From: an uncultured Oscillospiraceae bacterium
Lineage (GTDB): Bacteria; Bacillota; Clostridia; Oscillospirales; Oscillospiraceae
Assembly: GCA_934667095.1 (NCBI GenBank)
Contig: CAKULE010000008.1
Span: 1-64,000, forward strand
Direction: 5' to 3'
DNA: 64,000 bases
The notes under the pieces were generated by a model, which made no database searches, was not told the DNA's origin, and saw only the letters and a program-made list of their open reading frames with translations. This document shows, in pieces, positions 1 through 8,414 of this stretch (position 1 is the stretch's first letter; every line of letters starts with the position of its first letter). Made by a program: the position numbers and the translations under genes.

Positions 1-18
1 AGAAAGGAGTAATCGCCT

Positions 19-204
19 ATGACGCATGGGCAGCCCCGCATGATGACAATTAGACAGGTTGCCGCAACGGGTCTTTTACCTGAAAACGCTCTGAGAACTC
101 TGGAGAAGCAGGGAAGGCTCCCGTCCATAAAGGTCGGCAATGTTGTATATGTTAATTTTGACCTGCTGTGTGAGCAATTTAATAGTTTAGGCATTATCGC
201 TTAA
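19..204 (+). CDS. Excisionase-like small HTH DNA-binding protein
   Basis: This 61-residue protein lies 21 nt upstream of a tyrosine integrase and is preceded by AAAGGAG at 4-10, which fixes the ATG at 19. Residues 9-50 resemble the MerR-type winged helix of excisionases (IRQVAATGLLPENALR followed by GRLPSIKVGN and a strand). The usual role of such proteins is to bend att DNA and direct the integrase toward excision. Its position and size support that role here. An alternative is a small element-encoded regulator of the integrase. The product is assigned by fold pattern and context, since no catalytic residue can be checked. Confidence 0.7.
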   Translation: MTHGQPRMMTIRQVAATGLLPENALRTLEKQGRLPSIKVGNVVYVNFDLLCEQFNSLGIIA

Positions 205-225
205 GGAAAGGAGATAACTAAGGAA

Positions 226-1407
226 ATGAGGGACAATGCGACCATTCTGCGAGGTATTCGCAAGCGTGGCAATAGTTATCAATTTACCGTCTCCGTCGGT
301 TTCGACGGGGACGGTAAGCAAGTCCGGCATTATATGACCTATACGCCACCTGCCAATATCAGTGAGACAAAGCGGGACAAGTTGGTTCAAGAAGCATACA
401 ATGAGTTTCGGAACAAGGCTGAGGGCAACAGGGCGTTCAATGAAAACATGAAGTTCAAGGACTTGGCGGAGATGTATTTTAAGGAATACGCTCCCTATCA
501 TATCAGAGAACTGACGCAATACAATTATGAGAGTAATGTCCGCCAGCGTATTAACCCGGTTTTCGCAAATACCCGGCTCAAAGATATGGACACAGCCAAA
601 ATTACCAAGTTCCTCCTGTCGCTTGATATGGCACCGCAGACAGCACGAAAGACAAAGACTGTCCTTCAATCTATCTTCAATTATGCGGTCGAGCAGAAAA
701 TCGTTAAGGAGAACCCATGTAAGGGAACTTATGTGAAAAAGAAAGCAGAGGACACGGACGGTCTTGCCATTGACAAGACGAAATACCTTTCTATCGCTGA
801 CGCACAGAAACTAATGGAACTGACAAGCGAATATTCAAACTTCAACACAATGATTCAACTGCTCCTACATACGGGTATGCGGAGCGGGGAACTGCTGGGG
901 CTGAAATGGGAATGTATCAACTTTGAAGCCAAAACCATTTGTATCAAATACACCAAATGTAATACAGACCATTCCTATCTTTCCCCGCCTAAAACAGCCA
1001 AGAGCCGCAGAACGATTTGTATTGATGATGATATGATTCAAATGCTGAAGCGGCACAAACAGGAACAGGACAAGCTGAAGAAAGCGTTTGGCGACGCATG
1101 GGAACAACCTGATATGGTTTTCACGACTGGAACGGGCAAGTGGTTTGACCGAAACGAACTGAACAAGAGACTGAAGCGACTGATGAAGCAAAACGGACTG
1201 CCGGAGATTTCCGCTCACAAGTTAAGACACACCTATGCCTCCCTGCTGGTTTATAGCGGAGAGCAGATGCAGGTAATCAGCGAGAACCTCGGACACGCTT
1301 CTTGCGACATTACAAGCCGTGTATATGCTCATGTATACCCCGAAGCGAAACAGCGGACAGCAAAGACGATTTCCAATATTCTGAACAACAAGCAAGCGGC
1401 AGGCTGA
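226..1407 (+). CDS. int: Tyrosine recombinase/integrase (Tn916-like)
   Basis: A 393-residue site-specific recombinase that cuts and rejoins element ends through a phosphotyrosine intermediate. An N-terminal arm-binding region (about 1-60) and a SAM-like core-binding domain (about 75-165) precede the catalytic domain. The catalytic set is visible: Arg219 in GMRSGE, His331 and Arg334 in HKLRHTYA, His357 in LGHAS, and the nucleophile Tyr367 in VYAH. AAAGGAG at 205-211 lies upstream of the ATG. Base composition is clearly more AT-rich than the genes that follow, which fits acquired DNA. The gene is intact. It is followed by a hairpin spanning its stop codon and then by host-like sequence, so it probably marks one end of an integrative element whose body lies to the left of the window. 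Confidence 0.93.
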   Translation: MRDNATILRGIRKRGNSYQFTVSVGFDGDGKQVRHYMTYTPPANISETKRDKLVQEAYNEFRNKAEGNRAFNENMKFKDLAEMYFKEYAPYHIRELTQYNYESNVRQRINPVFANTRLKDMDTAKITKFLLSLDMAPQTARKTKTVLQSIFNYAVEQKIVKENPCKGTYVKKKAEDTDGLAIDKTKYLSIADAQKLMELTSEYSNFNTMIQLLLHTGMRSGELLGLKWECINFEAKTICIKYTKCNTDHSYLSPPKTAKSRRTICIDDDMIQMLKRHKQEQDKLKKAFGDAWEQPDMVFTTGTGKWFDRNELNKRLKRLMKQNGLPEISAHKLRHTYASLLVYSGEQMQVISENLGHASCDITSRVYAHVYPEAKQRTAKTISNILNNKQAAG

Positions 1408-1422
1408 CCCCTGCCGCTTGCT
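1391..1422 (+). terminator. Hairpin overlapping the integrase stop codon
   Basis: Perfect 13-bp stem, AGCAAGCGGCAGG at 1391-1403 pairing with CCTGCCGCTTGCT at 1410-1422. The TGA stop (1405-1407) lies in the loop. Only a weak T-rich tail follows, so it may act as a terminator or an mRNA-stabilising end. Confidence 0.6.
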
Positions 1423-1621
1423 CTATTTCTGCCGTTTTGACTGCCGCAAGTTTGACGCAAATCGGACGCAAGACGATACAGAACACCCCTCGACGATACC
1501 CCACAATGCCCGATTTTCCCCTTTACGAAATCCAACGATATAGCGAGATTCCGACGCATTGGGGTGCTTTGACACGATGGGTTCAACACTCCAAGCGCTG
1601 AATCCACCTGCACAGTCTTCC
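1408..1621. other. Non-coding junction after the integrase
   Basis: No supported gene. This stretch must contain the end of the mobile element, because the integrase side is AT-rich and the sequence beyond about 1620 has host-type terminators. No direct repeat defining the att core can be recognised without the other end of the element. Confidence 0.4.
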
Positions 1622-1652
1622 AAACTGCCGCCCGATCGGGCGGCAGTTTTTT
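1622..1652 (+). terminator. Rho-independent terminator
   Basis: AAACTGCCGCCC (1622-1633), loop GATC, GGGCGGCAGTTT (1638-1649), followed by TTT. A strong stem oriented to stop plus-strand transcription leaving the integrase region. Confidence 0.85.
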
Positions 1653-1658
1653 ATTGCA

Positions 1659-1693
1659 AAAGAGCGGGACAGGCGCTGCCTGTCCCGCTCTTT
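1659..1693 (-). terminator. Terminator of the first peptide-transporter operon
   Basis: A 15-bp perfect stem (1659-1673 with 1679-1693), loop CGCTG, followed on the minus strand by TTTTGC. It lies 41 nt beyond the stop of the binding-protein gene, the last gene of the operon. Confidence 0.85.
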
Positions 1694-1734
1694 GTCGTTC
1701 CGCTCCGGATGCGCAGACCCTCACGGGCGCTGCG

Positions 1735-3378
1735 TCAATCCTGAACGAACCACTCCCAGGTGTTGTCGTTGTAGTAAGCGGACATGTTGGGATTGATGCC
1801 GCCCAGCCGGCTGGTGTACGCCATGTGGGAGTACACAGCCACCACGGGGATGGTGACCATCTGGTCATGCATGTACTGCTGATACTCCATCACGTAGGTC
1901 AGCTTCTCCTCGTCCGTGGCAGCAGTGGAGATCTTCTGGGCCAGCTCGTGATAGGTGGGATCATCCGTCTTGATGATAGAGGTGCTCTGGTTGGTGTACT
2001 CCAGATTGCTCTGGAAGTACAGGGGGTCAAGGCTGGGCATGCCGCCGCCCATGATGCCGTCATAATTGCCGGCGTGCATCTCGGCGTACATGGTGCCGAT
2101 GTCCAGCTGGTCCACCTGCACGTCCATGCCGATGGCCTCCAGCTCCTGCTCGATGATGGTGGCGATCTGGGCACGGACGCCGGCGGGGGTGGCGATCTTC
2201 AGGGTGTAGCTGTAATCCCAGCCAGCCTCGTCCAGCAGGGCCTTGGCGCCCTCGGGATCATAGTTGGTGGTCAGGTCGTTGTTGTAGAGGTAAGAGCCAT
2301 AGAGCTCCACGCTCTCCACAGGAGTGGCGCCGCCGGCGAAGAGCTGGTCGGCAATGAGCTGCTTGTCAATGGCCATGTTGATGGCGGTACGGACCTTGGC
2401 GTCGCTGACCTTCTGGTTGCTGACGCAGAAGAACCAGAAGGTGTCGGGGTTGGCGGAGGTCACGATCTCCACGCCGCCGACGGTCTCCAGCGCCTCAGCC
2501 TCAGTGGAGCTGACGGCGGGATAGCAGTAGTCGATGGTACCGGACATCAGGGCGGAGGCAAAGTTGGAGGAGTCCATCACGGTGATGATCAGCTTGTCCA
2601 GCTTGGGCACACCCAGATGATAGTACTGGTTGGGCACCAGAGTCAAGCTGCTGTTGACCACGGAGCTCTCCACGGTCCACGGGCCGGAGCAGACGGGATC
2701 GTTCCAGAAATCGGAGGCGGCGATCTCGGCGGCGCTCATGCCCTCAAAGCAGTGCTGGGGCAGGACGAACAGGTACATCTGATAGCTGTTGAAGAAGGTA
2801 TCGAAAGTCATGGCCTCCTTGAAGGTGATCTCCAGCGTCTCGTCGTCCACGGCCTTGACGCCGAAAGGCTCGCTGCTCTCGTCGATGAGGCCGGTGTCAT
2901 CCGTGCCGGCGAACAGCACGCACAGCTTGGTGTAGTCGGGGGCACCGAAGTCGGCGGTGGCCAGCAGCCGGGCGGAGAACTCCCAGTCGTGGGCGGTGAC
3001 GGGCTCGCCGTCAGAGAACTTGGCCTCGGGATCCAGCTTGAAGGTCATGACGGTCTTATCCTCATTGATGCTCCAGGACAGGGCGCCGCGGGGAGTGTAG
3101 CCCTCGGGGCTGACGTTTACCAGCTTATCATAAATCTGGGCCCAGACCATGGTGCCGTAGGCGCCGGCGGAGCACCAGTAGCCGGGGGTCAGGGTCTCCC
3201 AGCCGCCGGCCATGGCGTAGGTGGCAGTGCCGCCGGAGACGGCCTCGCTGGCGCTGGGGCTGACACTGTCAGTGGGCTGAGTGGAGGGATTACCTCCATT
3301 GTTTCCGCCTCCGCAGGCGGTGAGAGAGGCCATGGTGGCCACCGCCAGAACAGAGGCGATCCATTTCTTTACATTCAT
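1735..3378 (-). CDS. ABC transporter substrate-binding lipoprotein, family 5 (peptide/opine/nickel type)
   Basis: A 547-residue extracellular solute-binding lipoprotein. The N-terminus is a lipoprotein signal (MNVKKWIASVLAVATMASL then TAC-GGG, Cys about residue 22), followed by a Ser/Thr/Pro linker and an SBP_bac_5 domain of normal length. AAGGAG lies just upstream of the ATG. It is the last gene of an operon that encodes its permeases and ATPases, so it should deliver peptides or peptide-like ligands to them. Two M20 amidohydrolases in the same operon suggest an N-acylated or peptide ligand, but specificity cannot be read from the sequence. Confidence 0.93.
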   Translation of the reverse strand: MNVKKWIASVLAVATMASLTACGGGNNGGNPSTQPTDSVSPSASEAVSGGTATYAMAGGWETLTPGYWCSAGAYGTMVWAQIYDKLVNVSPEGYTPRGALSWSINEDKTVMTFKLDPEAKFSDGEPVTAHDWEFSARLLATADFGAPDYTKLCVLFAGTDDTGLIDESSEPFGVKAVDDETLEITFKEAMTFDTFFNSYQMYLFVLPQHCFEGMSAAEIAASDFWNDPVCSGPWTVESSVVNSSLTLVPNQYYHLGVPKLDKLIITVMDSSNFASALMSGTIDYCYPAVSSTEAEALETVGGVEIVTSANPDTFWFFCVSNQKVSDAKVRTAINMAIDKQLIADQLFAGGATPVESVELYGSYLYNNDLTTNYDPEGAKALLDEAGWDYSYTLKIATPAGVRAQIATIIEQELEAIGMDVQVDQLDIGTMYAEMHAGNYDGIMGGGMPSLDPLYFQSNLEYTNQSTSIIKTDDPTYHELAQKISTAATDEEKLTYVMEYQQYMHDQMVTIPVVAVYSHMAYTSRLGGINPNMSAYYNDNTWEWFVQD

Positions 3379-3400
3379 TTGTAAGAACTCCTTTCTTATC

Positions 3401-4399
3401 TCATTCCTTATTTGCAGGTACAGATGCTTCTGACCGGAAACAGGCGATGCAGTGGCCGCCTCCCACGTCCTTCAGCTCGGGCATGGCCTCGGCGCACTCG
3501 GGCCCGGCATTGGGGCAGCGGGTACGGAATGGGCAGCCGGCAGGCGGGTCCACGGGGCTGGGCAGGTCGCCCTGCAGGAGGATGCGCTGGCGGTGCTGCC
3601 CCACCTCGGGCACGGGGATGGCGGACAGCAGGGCCTGCGTGTAGGGATGCTTCGGGTGGTCGAAGAGCTCGTAAGCCCCCGCCACCTCCACAATGTGGCC
3701 CAGATACATCACGGCAATGCGGTCGCAGATGTAACGGACGGTGCTCAGGTCGTGGGAAATAAAGAGGTAGGACGTGCCGGTGCTCTGCTGGATGTCCTTC
3801 ATCAGGTTCAGCACCTGCGCCCGGACGGAGACGTCCAGCGCGGAGACGGGCTCGTCACAGACCACGAAGCTGGGGTCGGAGATCATGGCCCGGGCGATGG
3901 CCACCCGCTGGCGCTGGCCGCCGGACATCTCGTGGGGCAGCTTGTCCAGAAAGGTCTCGTTCAGGCCCACCTTCTCCAGCATCTCCGCCACCGCCTGCCG
4001 GCGGCCGGAGGGGGTCTCGATGTGGAACATCTCCAGGGACGCCCCCACGGTCTTCTCTACCGTCATACGGGGGTTCAGGGAGGCGAAGGGGTCCTGAAAG
4101 ACCATCTGCATCTCCCGGCGGAGGGGCTGCATCTCGTGGAAGCCATACTTCTCAATGTGCTGCCCGCGGAAGACGATACTGCCGTCGGTCACATTGTACA
4201 GGCGGATGATGGTGCGGCCCAGCGTGGACTTGCCGCAGCCGGACTCGCCCACCAGGCCGACAACCTCGCCCTGCCCGACGGTAAGGTTCACGTCGTCCAC
4301 GGCCTTGAGGGTCTTCTTGCTGCCGGTGCTCATCTTGCCCTTGACAGAGAAGTATTTTTTCAGGTGCTCCACCCGGAGCAGCTCGGGCTTATCCGGCAT
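3401..4399 (-). CDS. Oligopeptide ABC transporter ATPase, OppF/DppF type
   Basis: A 332-residue nucleotide-binding subunit. Walker A is GESGCGKST, the signature is MSGGQRQRV, and Walker B is FVVCDEP followed by ALDVSVRAQ. The C-terminal region has the Cys-rich oligopeptide-transport tail (CPFRTRCPNAGPEC) seen in Opp/Dpp ATPases. Its start overlaps the end of the preceding OppD-type gene by 11 nt, implying translational coupling. It should pair with the neighbouring OppD-type ATPase on the inner face of the membrane and power import. Confidence 0.95.
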   Translation of the reverse strand: MPDKPELLRVEHLKKYFSVKGKMSTGSKKTLKAVDDVNLTVGQGEVVGLVGESGCGKSTLGRTIIRLYNVTDGSIVFRGQHIEKYGFHEMQPLRREMQMVFQDPFASLNPRMTVEKTVGASLEMFHIETPSGRRQAVAEMLEKVGLNETFLDKLPHEMSGGQRQRVAIARAMISDPSFVVCDEPVSALDVSVRAQVLNLMKDIQQSTGTSYLFISHDLSTVRYICDRIAVMYLGHIVEVAGAYELFDHPKHPYTQALLSAIPVPEVGQHRQRILLQGDLPSPVDPPAGCPFRTRCPNAGPECAEAMPELKDVGGGHCIACFRSEASVPANKE

Positions 4400-5384
4400 G
4401 GTCCTCGCCCCCTTCCTCCGCCAGCCAGCAGCGGACCCTGCGGCCGCCGCCTATGTCCTTCAGCGCGGGATGCTCCGCCCTGCACCGCGCGGTGCAGCTG
4501 GGGCAGCGGTCTGCAAAGCGGCAGCCCGCCGGCATGGCAGCGAGGCTGGGCACCGTGCCGTCGATGGTTGCCAGCCGTTCAATGGTGCCGTTCAGCTTGG
4601 GAATAGAGCGCTGAAGGCCGATGGTATATGGATGGGCGGGACGCTGGAAAATGTCCTCCACCCGGCCGAACTCTACGATCTCGCCGGCGTACATGACCAT
4701 CACCCGGTCGGTACACTCGGCCACCACGCCCATGTCGTGGGTGATGAGGATGATGGCGGTACCCAGCTCGCTCTTCAGCCGCTGCATCAGCTCCAGGATC
4801 TGGGCCTGAATGGTCACGTCCAGCGCGGTGGTGGGTTCATCCGCGATGAGCACCTTGGAATTGCAGGACAGGGCCATGGCGATCATCACCCGCTGGCGCA
4901 TGCCGCCGGAGAGCTGGTGGGGATACTCTTTCATCCGCTGGGCGGCCTCCGGAATGCCCACCTTTTCCAGCATGGATACGCAGATAGCCTCCGCCTCTTG
5001 ACGGGGGAGCTTCTGGTGGGCCCGGACCATCTCCACCATCTGCTTGCCGATGGTCTGCACCGGGTTCAGGCTGGTCATGGGCTCCTGAAAGATCATGGAG
5101 ATCTCCTTGCCGCGGATCTTGCGGAACTCCCGCTCGGACAGGGTGGTGAGCTCCCGCCCCTCCAGCCTGATGCTGCTGCCGGGGTCGATCTCACTGGTGC
5201 GGGCGGGCAGCAGGCGGAGGAGGGACGTGGCCGTCACGCTCTTGCCGCAGCCGGACTCGCCCACGATGCCGAGGGTCTCCCCCGGCTGGAGGGAGAAGCT
5301 GACGTCGTGTACTGCGTTCACCTTCTGCTTGCCGATCAGAAAGTCGATGGCAAGGTCGTTTACCTCCAGTAAAGGCGTTGACAT
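4389..5384 (-). CDS. Oligopeptide ABC transporter ATPase, OppD/DppD type
   Basis: A 331-residue ATPase with Walker A GESGCGKSV, signature LSGGMRQRV, Walker B VLIADEPTTALD and the C-terminal Cys-rich oligopeptide tail (CRFADRCPSCTARC). GGGGGAG precedes the ATG. It is the first of two adjacent ATPase genes and would form the heterodimeric motor with the OppF-type partner downstream. All key residues are present. Confidence 0.95.
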   Translation of the reverse strand: MSTPLLEVNDLAIDFLIGKQKVNAVHDVSFSLQPGETLGIVGESGCGKSVTATSLLRLLPARTSEIDPGSSIRLEGRELTTLSEREFRKIRGKEISMIFQEPMTSLNPVQTIGKQMVEMVRAHQKLPRQEAEAICVSMLEKVGIPEAAQRMKEYPHQLSGGMRQRVMIAMALSCNSKVLIADEPTTALDVTIQAQILELMQRLKSELGTAIILITHDMGVVAECTDRVMVMYAGEIVEFGRVEDIFQRPAHPYTIGLQRSIPKLNGTIERLATIDGTVPSLAAMPAGCRFADRCPSCTARCRAEHPALKDIGGGRRVRCWLAEEGGEDHAG

Positions 5385-5399
5385 ATCGTTTCTCCCCCT

Positions 5400-6257
5400 T
5401 TACCGTTTCATTTTCGGGTCGAGCGCATCCCGGATGCCCTCGCCCACAAAGTTGATGCTGATGATGGTCACCACCAGACAGATGCCCGCAGGGATCCAGA
5501 TCCACGGGTACTTGGTCAGGGTCACCACGTTCTGCGCCTGATAGATGATGTTGCCCCAGGAGGCCTCTGGAGTCTGCACGCCGGCGCCCAGAAAGCTCAG
5601 GGCGGACTCGGTGAGAATCGCGGAGGAGATCTGGAAGGCCACGCTCATCCACAAAGGCGCCACCGAGTTGGGCAGCACATAGCGGAGGATGATCTCCAGA
5701 TCGCCGCAGCCGCCCACCCTGGCGGCCTCCACATACTCCATGCGGCGCACAGTCAGCGCCCGGCTGTACACCAGCCGCGCGGGCTGGGGCCATGCAAGGC
5801 CGCCGATCAGCAGGATCAGCACCGGGATGGAGCTGCCGAAGATGGCCACCATCACCAGTGCGAGGATCATGGACGGGAAGGCCATAAAGATGTCCGCCAG
5901 CCGCATGATGATGGTCTCGGCCTTGCCGCGGTAGTACCCGGCGATCAGGCCCAGCGGCAGGCCGATGAGCACGCTGAGCAGCGTGGACGAGAACCCCACC
6001 AGCAGGGAGATGCGGCCGCCATAGACCAGCCGGGCAAACAGGTCGCGGCCCACGGTGTCGGTACCCAGCCAGTGGGTGGCGTTGGGCTTCGCGTTGAAGA
6101 GGGGATGGATGGAATAGGGGTCCAGATCCATGAAGACGGGCAGCAGGATCACCGCGAGGATCTCAAGGATCAGAAACCCCACCGCCGCCTGCGCCAGCCT
6201 GTGGCGGGAGAACTTTTTCCAGAACTGGGCAAAGGAGGAGCTCTTTTTCACTTTCAT
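5400..6257 (-). CDS. Oligopeptide ABC transporter permease, OppC/DppC type
   Basis: A 285-residue inner-membrane permease with the OppC-type N-terminal helix and the BPD_transp_1 domain. The N-terminal segment FWKKFSRHRLAQAAVGFLIL leads to the first membrane helix. The cytoplasmic coupling loop is visible as EAARVGGCGDLEIILRYVLP, and the protein ends in the typical DALDPKMKR. AAGGAGG precedes the ATG. It forms the translocation pore with the OppB-type permease encoded just upstream, 9 nt away. Confidence 0.94.
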   Translation of the reverse strand: MKVKKSSSFAQFWKKFSRHRLAQAAVGFLILEILAVILLPVFMDLDPYSIHPLFNAKPNATHWLGTDTVGRDLFARLVYGGRISLLVGFSSTLLSVLIGLPLGLIAGYYRGKAETIIMRLADIFMAFPSMILALVMVAIFGSSIPVLILLIGGLAWPQPARLVYSRALTVRRMEYVEAARVGGCGDLEIILRYVLPNSVAPLWMSVAFQISSAILTESALSFLGAGVQTPEASWGNIIYQAQNVVTLTKYPWIWIPAGICLVVTIISINFVGEGIRDALDPKMKR

Positions 6258-6266
6258 ACTTCCTCC

Positions 6267-7220
6267 TTATGCTTCAGCAGAGATTCTCGGGTCGAGGTAG
6301 GCATAGATCACGTCCAGCACGATGTTGGTCAGCAGTACCACAATGGCGATCATCACAGTGATGCCCATGATGACATTGTAGTCCCGGCCGTTGATGGAGC
6401 TGACCATCAGGCTGCCGATGCCGGGCCAGCCGAAGATCTGCTCCGTGACCACCGCACCGCCGATGACATAGGGGACGGAGAAGCCGATCTGGGTCACGAT
6501 GGGGATCCACGCATTGCGCAGCACATGACAGAGGGTGATGCGCCCCTCGCTGATGCCCTTGCTGCGGGCTGTCTTGACGTAGTCCTCATTGATGCACTCC
6601 AGCATGCTGCCGCGGGTCTGCTTGATAAAGCCGCCCACGGACTGCACGCTGATGACCAGACAGGGCAGCAGCAGATGGATCAGCAGGTTGCCCAGCGTGT
6701 GCTCCCCCGCGCCCCACATGCCGCTGGCGGGCAGCAGCTTGGTCTTCACCGCCAGCAGGTAGATGAGCAGCAGAGCCACGAAGAAGCTGGGCATGGAGTT
6801 GCCGATAAAGGCGATGGCGGAGGACAGCTTGTCCCAGATGGAATAGGGCCGGTGGGCGGACAGGATGCCCAGTGCCACGCCGATCACCACCGACACCACC
6901 AGACTGGTCAGGGAGAGCACCAACGAGGGGCCGATCCGCTCGCCAATGACCTTGGAGACCTCCTGATTGGTCTTAGTGGACATGCCCAGATCGCCCCGGA
7001 CCAGATCAGCCAGCCAGATGCCGTAGCGCACAATCACCGGCTTATCCAGTCCATAGGCCACCTTCAACTCCTCGATCTGCTCGTCGCTCAGGTTGGCGTT
7101 GGAGGCGATGATGTCCACCGGGCTGCCGGGGGCCAGATTGGACAGCAGGAAGACCACCAGTGTGATGCAGATAAAAATGGGCACCGCCAGCAGCAGCCGC
7201 TTCAACACATATTTCAGCAT
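6267..7220 (-). CDS. Oligopeptide ABC transporter permease, OppB/DppB type
   Basis: A 317-residue permease opening with the characteristic MLKYVLKRLLLAVPIFI helix. It has a long extracytoplasmic loop, a six-helix BPD_transp_1 core, and the coupling loop KTARSKGISEGRITLCHVLR. The C-terminus YAYLDPRISAEA is the usual OppB ending. AAGGAGG lies upstream of the ATG. Only 12 nt separate it from the M20 amidohydrolase gene upstream, so hydrolase and importer are very likely co-transcribed. Confidence 0.94.
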   Translation of the reverse strand: MLKYVLKRLLLAVPIFICITLVVFLLSNLAPGSPVDIIASNANLSDEQIEELKVAYGLDKPVIVRYGIWLADLVRGDLGMSTKTNQEVSKVIGERIGPSLVLSLTSLVVSVVIGVALGILSAHRPYSIWDKLSSAIAFIGNSMPSFFVALLLIYLLAVKTKLLPASGMWGAGEHTLGNLLIHLLLPCLVISVQSVGGFIKQTRGSMLECINEDYVKTARSKGISEGRITLCHVLRNAWIPIVTQIGFSVPYVIGGAVVTEQIFGWPGIGSLMVSSINGRDYNVIMGITVMIAIVVLLTNIVLDVIYAYLDPRISAEA

Positions 7221-7232
7221 GCCTGACCCTCC

Positions 7233-8402
7233 TTAAACGGTTTCCGCGCCCAGATATTCCGCGATATAGGTGGCGAGGAACTCGGCGCCGATGTCCATAT
7301 ACGCCTCGTCCACCATCATGTGCTCGTTATGGCCCACGGTGTAGGCCCCGTCTTTGGCCGCACCCAGATTGACCACCACGCCGGGGAAGCGCTTCTGGAT
7401 AAAGGCGAAGTCATCGCCGAACAGTCCGGGGGGCGTGAAGTCGATCTTATCCCGGCCCCACAGCCGGGTGATGATGTCGATGGCCCGGTCGGTGGACTCC
7501 TTGTCGTTGATCATGGGAGTGCCCTCCGGGGTGAATTCCACCTTGGCGGAGCCACCCATGGCCCTGGCGATGTTCTCCGAGATCTCGGTGATGCGGCGGG
7601 AGAGGAACTCGTCGTACTTGTCGTCGAAATAGCGGGCATTGGCCAGGATCTCGCAGGTGCCGGGGACAATGTTGTCCTTGCTGCCGCCCCGGATCACCGT
7701 GGGGGAGAACACCACGAACTCCTGCCGGGAGATCTCATAGGCGGTGATGTCCGCAATGGCGTCCACGATCTTGGCGGCGATGAGGATGGGGTTCACACTC
7801 ATGTGGGGGATGGAGGAGTGGCCCGCCCGGCCCTCCACCACGATCTTACAGGACCCCACCTTGGCACAGCGCACGCCGTAGTTGGTGATGAACACGCCGG
7901 TGTCGTGGTCCACGGCCACGTGGAGCATGATGGAGTTGTCGCAGTCGTCGATGAGGCCGGACTCCAGCACATGGAGGGCGCCGAACATGGTCTCCTCCGC
8001 CTCCTGAAAGATGATCTTGGCCGTGCCATGGAGCTCGTCCTTCATGTCGTTGAGGATGAGGGCCGTGGTCAGGGCGAGGGCAGCGTGGGTATCGTGTCCG
8101 CAGGCGTGCATGACCCCCGGCTTGCAGGAGGAGAAGGGCAGGCCCGTGGCCTCCTGAATGGGCAGGGCATCGATGTCGCCCCGGAGGCAGATGGTCTTCC
8201 CCGGGTGCGCGCCCCGGACGGTGGCCACGATGCTCCGCCCGGAGGGAGTCACCTGAAAGGGGATGCCAGCCTTGGTCAGCTCGTTCTGGAGGTAGGCGCA
8301 GGTCTCGTACTCCTGCTGGCTGAGCTCCGGGTTCTGGTGGATGTGCCGCCGGACCCGAATCATGTCGTCCCGGTACTGGGCCACTTTATTTTTAATGTTC
8401 AT
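7233..8402 (-). CDS. M20-family amidohydrolase (HipO/IAA-amino acid hydrolase type)
   Basis: A 389-residue cytoplasmic di-metal hydrolase that removes an acyl group from N-acyl amino acids or cleaves small peptides. The metal-site motifs are visible: GVMHACGHDTHAAL (about residues 96-109), FQEAEE (catalytic Glu region, about 130) and a C-terminal GHNEHM. A dimerisation (lid) domain sits in the middle third. GGAGGA precedes the ATG. It lies between a second M20 gene (12 nt away) and the Opp-type permeases (12 nt), so it probably processes the imported ligand. Length and motifs are normal. Confidence 0.92.
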   Translation of the reverse strand: MNIKNKVAQYRDDMIRVRRHIHQNPELSQQEYETCAYLQNELTKAGIPFQVTPSGRSIVATVRGAHPGKTICLRGDIDALPIQEATGLPFSSCKPGVMHACGHDTHAALALTTALILNDMKDELHGTAKIIFQEAEETMFGALHVLESGLIDDCDNSIMLHVAVDHDTGVFITNYGVRCAKVGSCKIVVEGRAGHSSIPHMSVNPILIAAKIVDAIADITAYEISRQEFVVFSPTVIRGGSKDNIVPGTCEILANARYFDDKYDEFLSRRITEISENIARAMGGSAKVEFTPEGTPMINDKESTDRAIDIITRLWGRDKIDFTPPGLFGDDFAFIQKRFPGVVVNLGAAKDGAYTVGHNEHMMVDEAYMDIGAEFLATYIAEYLGAETV

Positions 8403-8414
8403 CGTTGTTCCTCC

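Noticed and set aside
1654..3384. A 576-codon open frame on the plus strand opposite the first binding-protein gene
   Set aside because: It is a mirror of codon bias in a high-GC gene. It is rich in Val/Gly/His/Asp without motifs, and the minus frame has a signal peptide and a known family.
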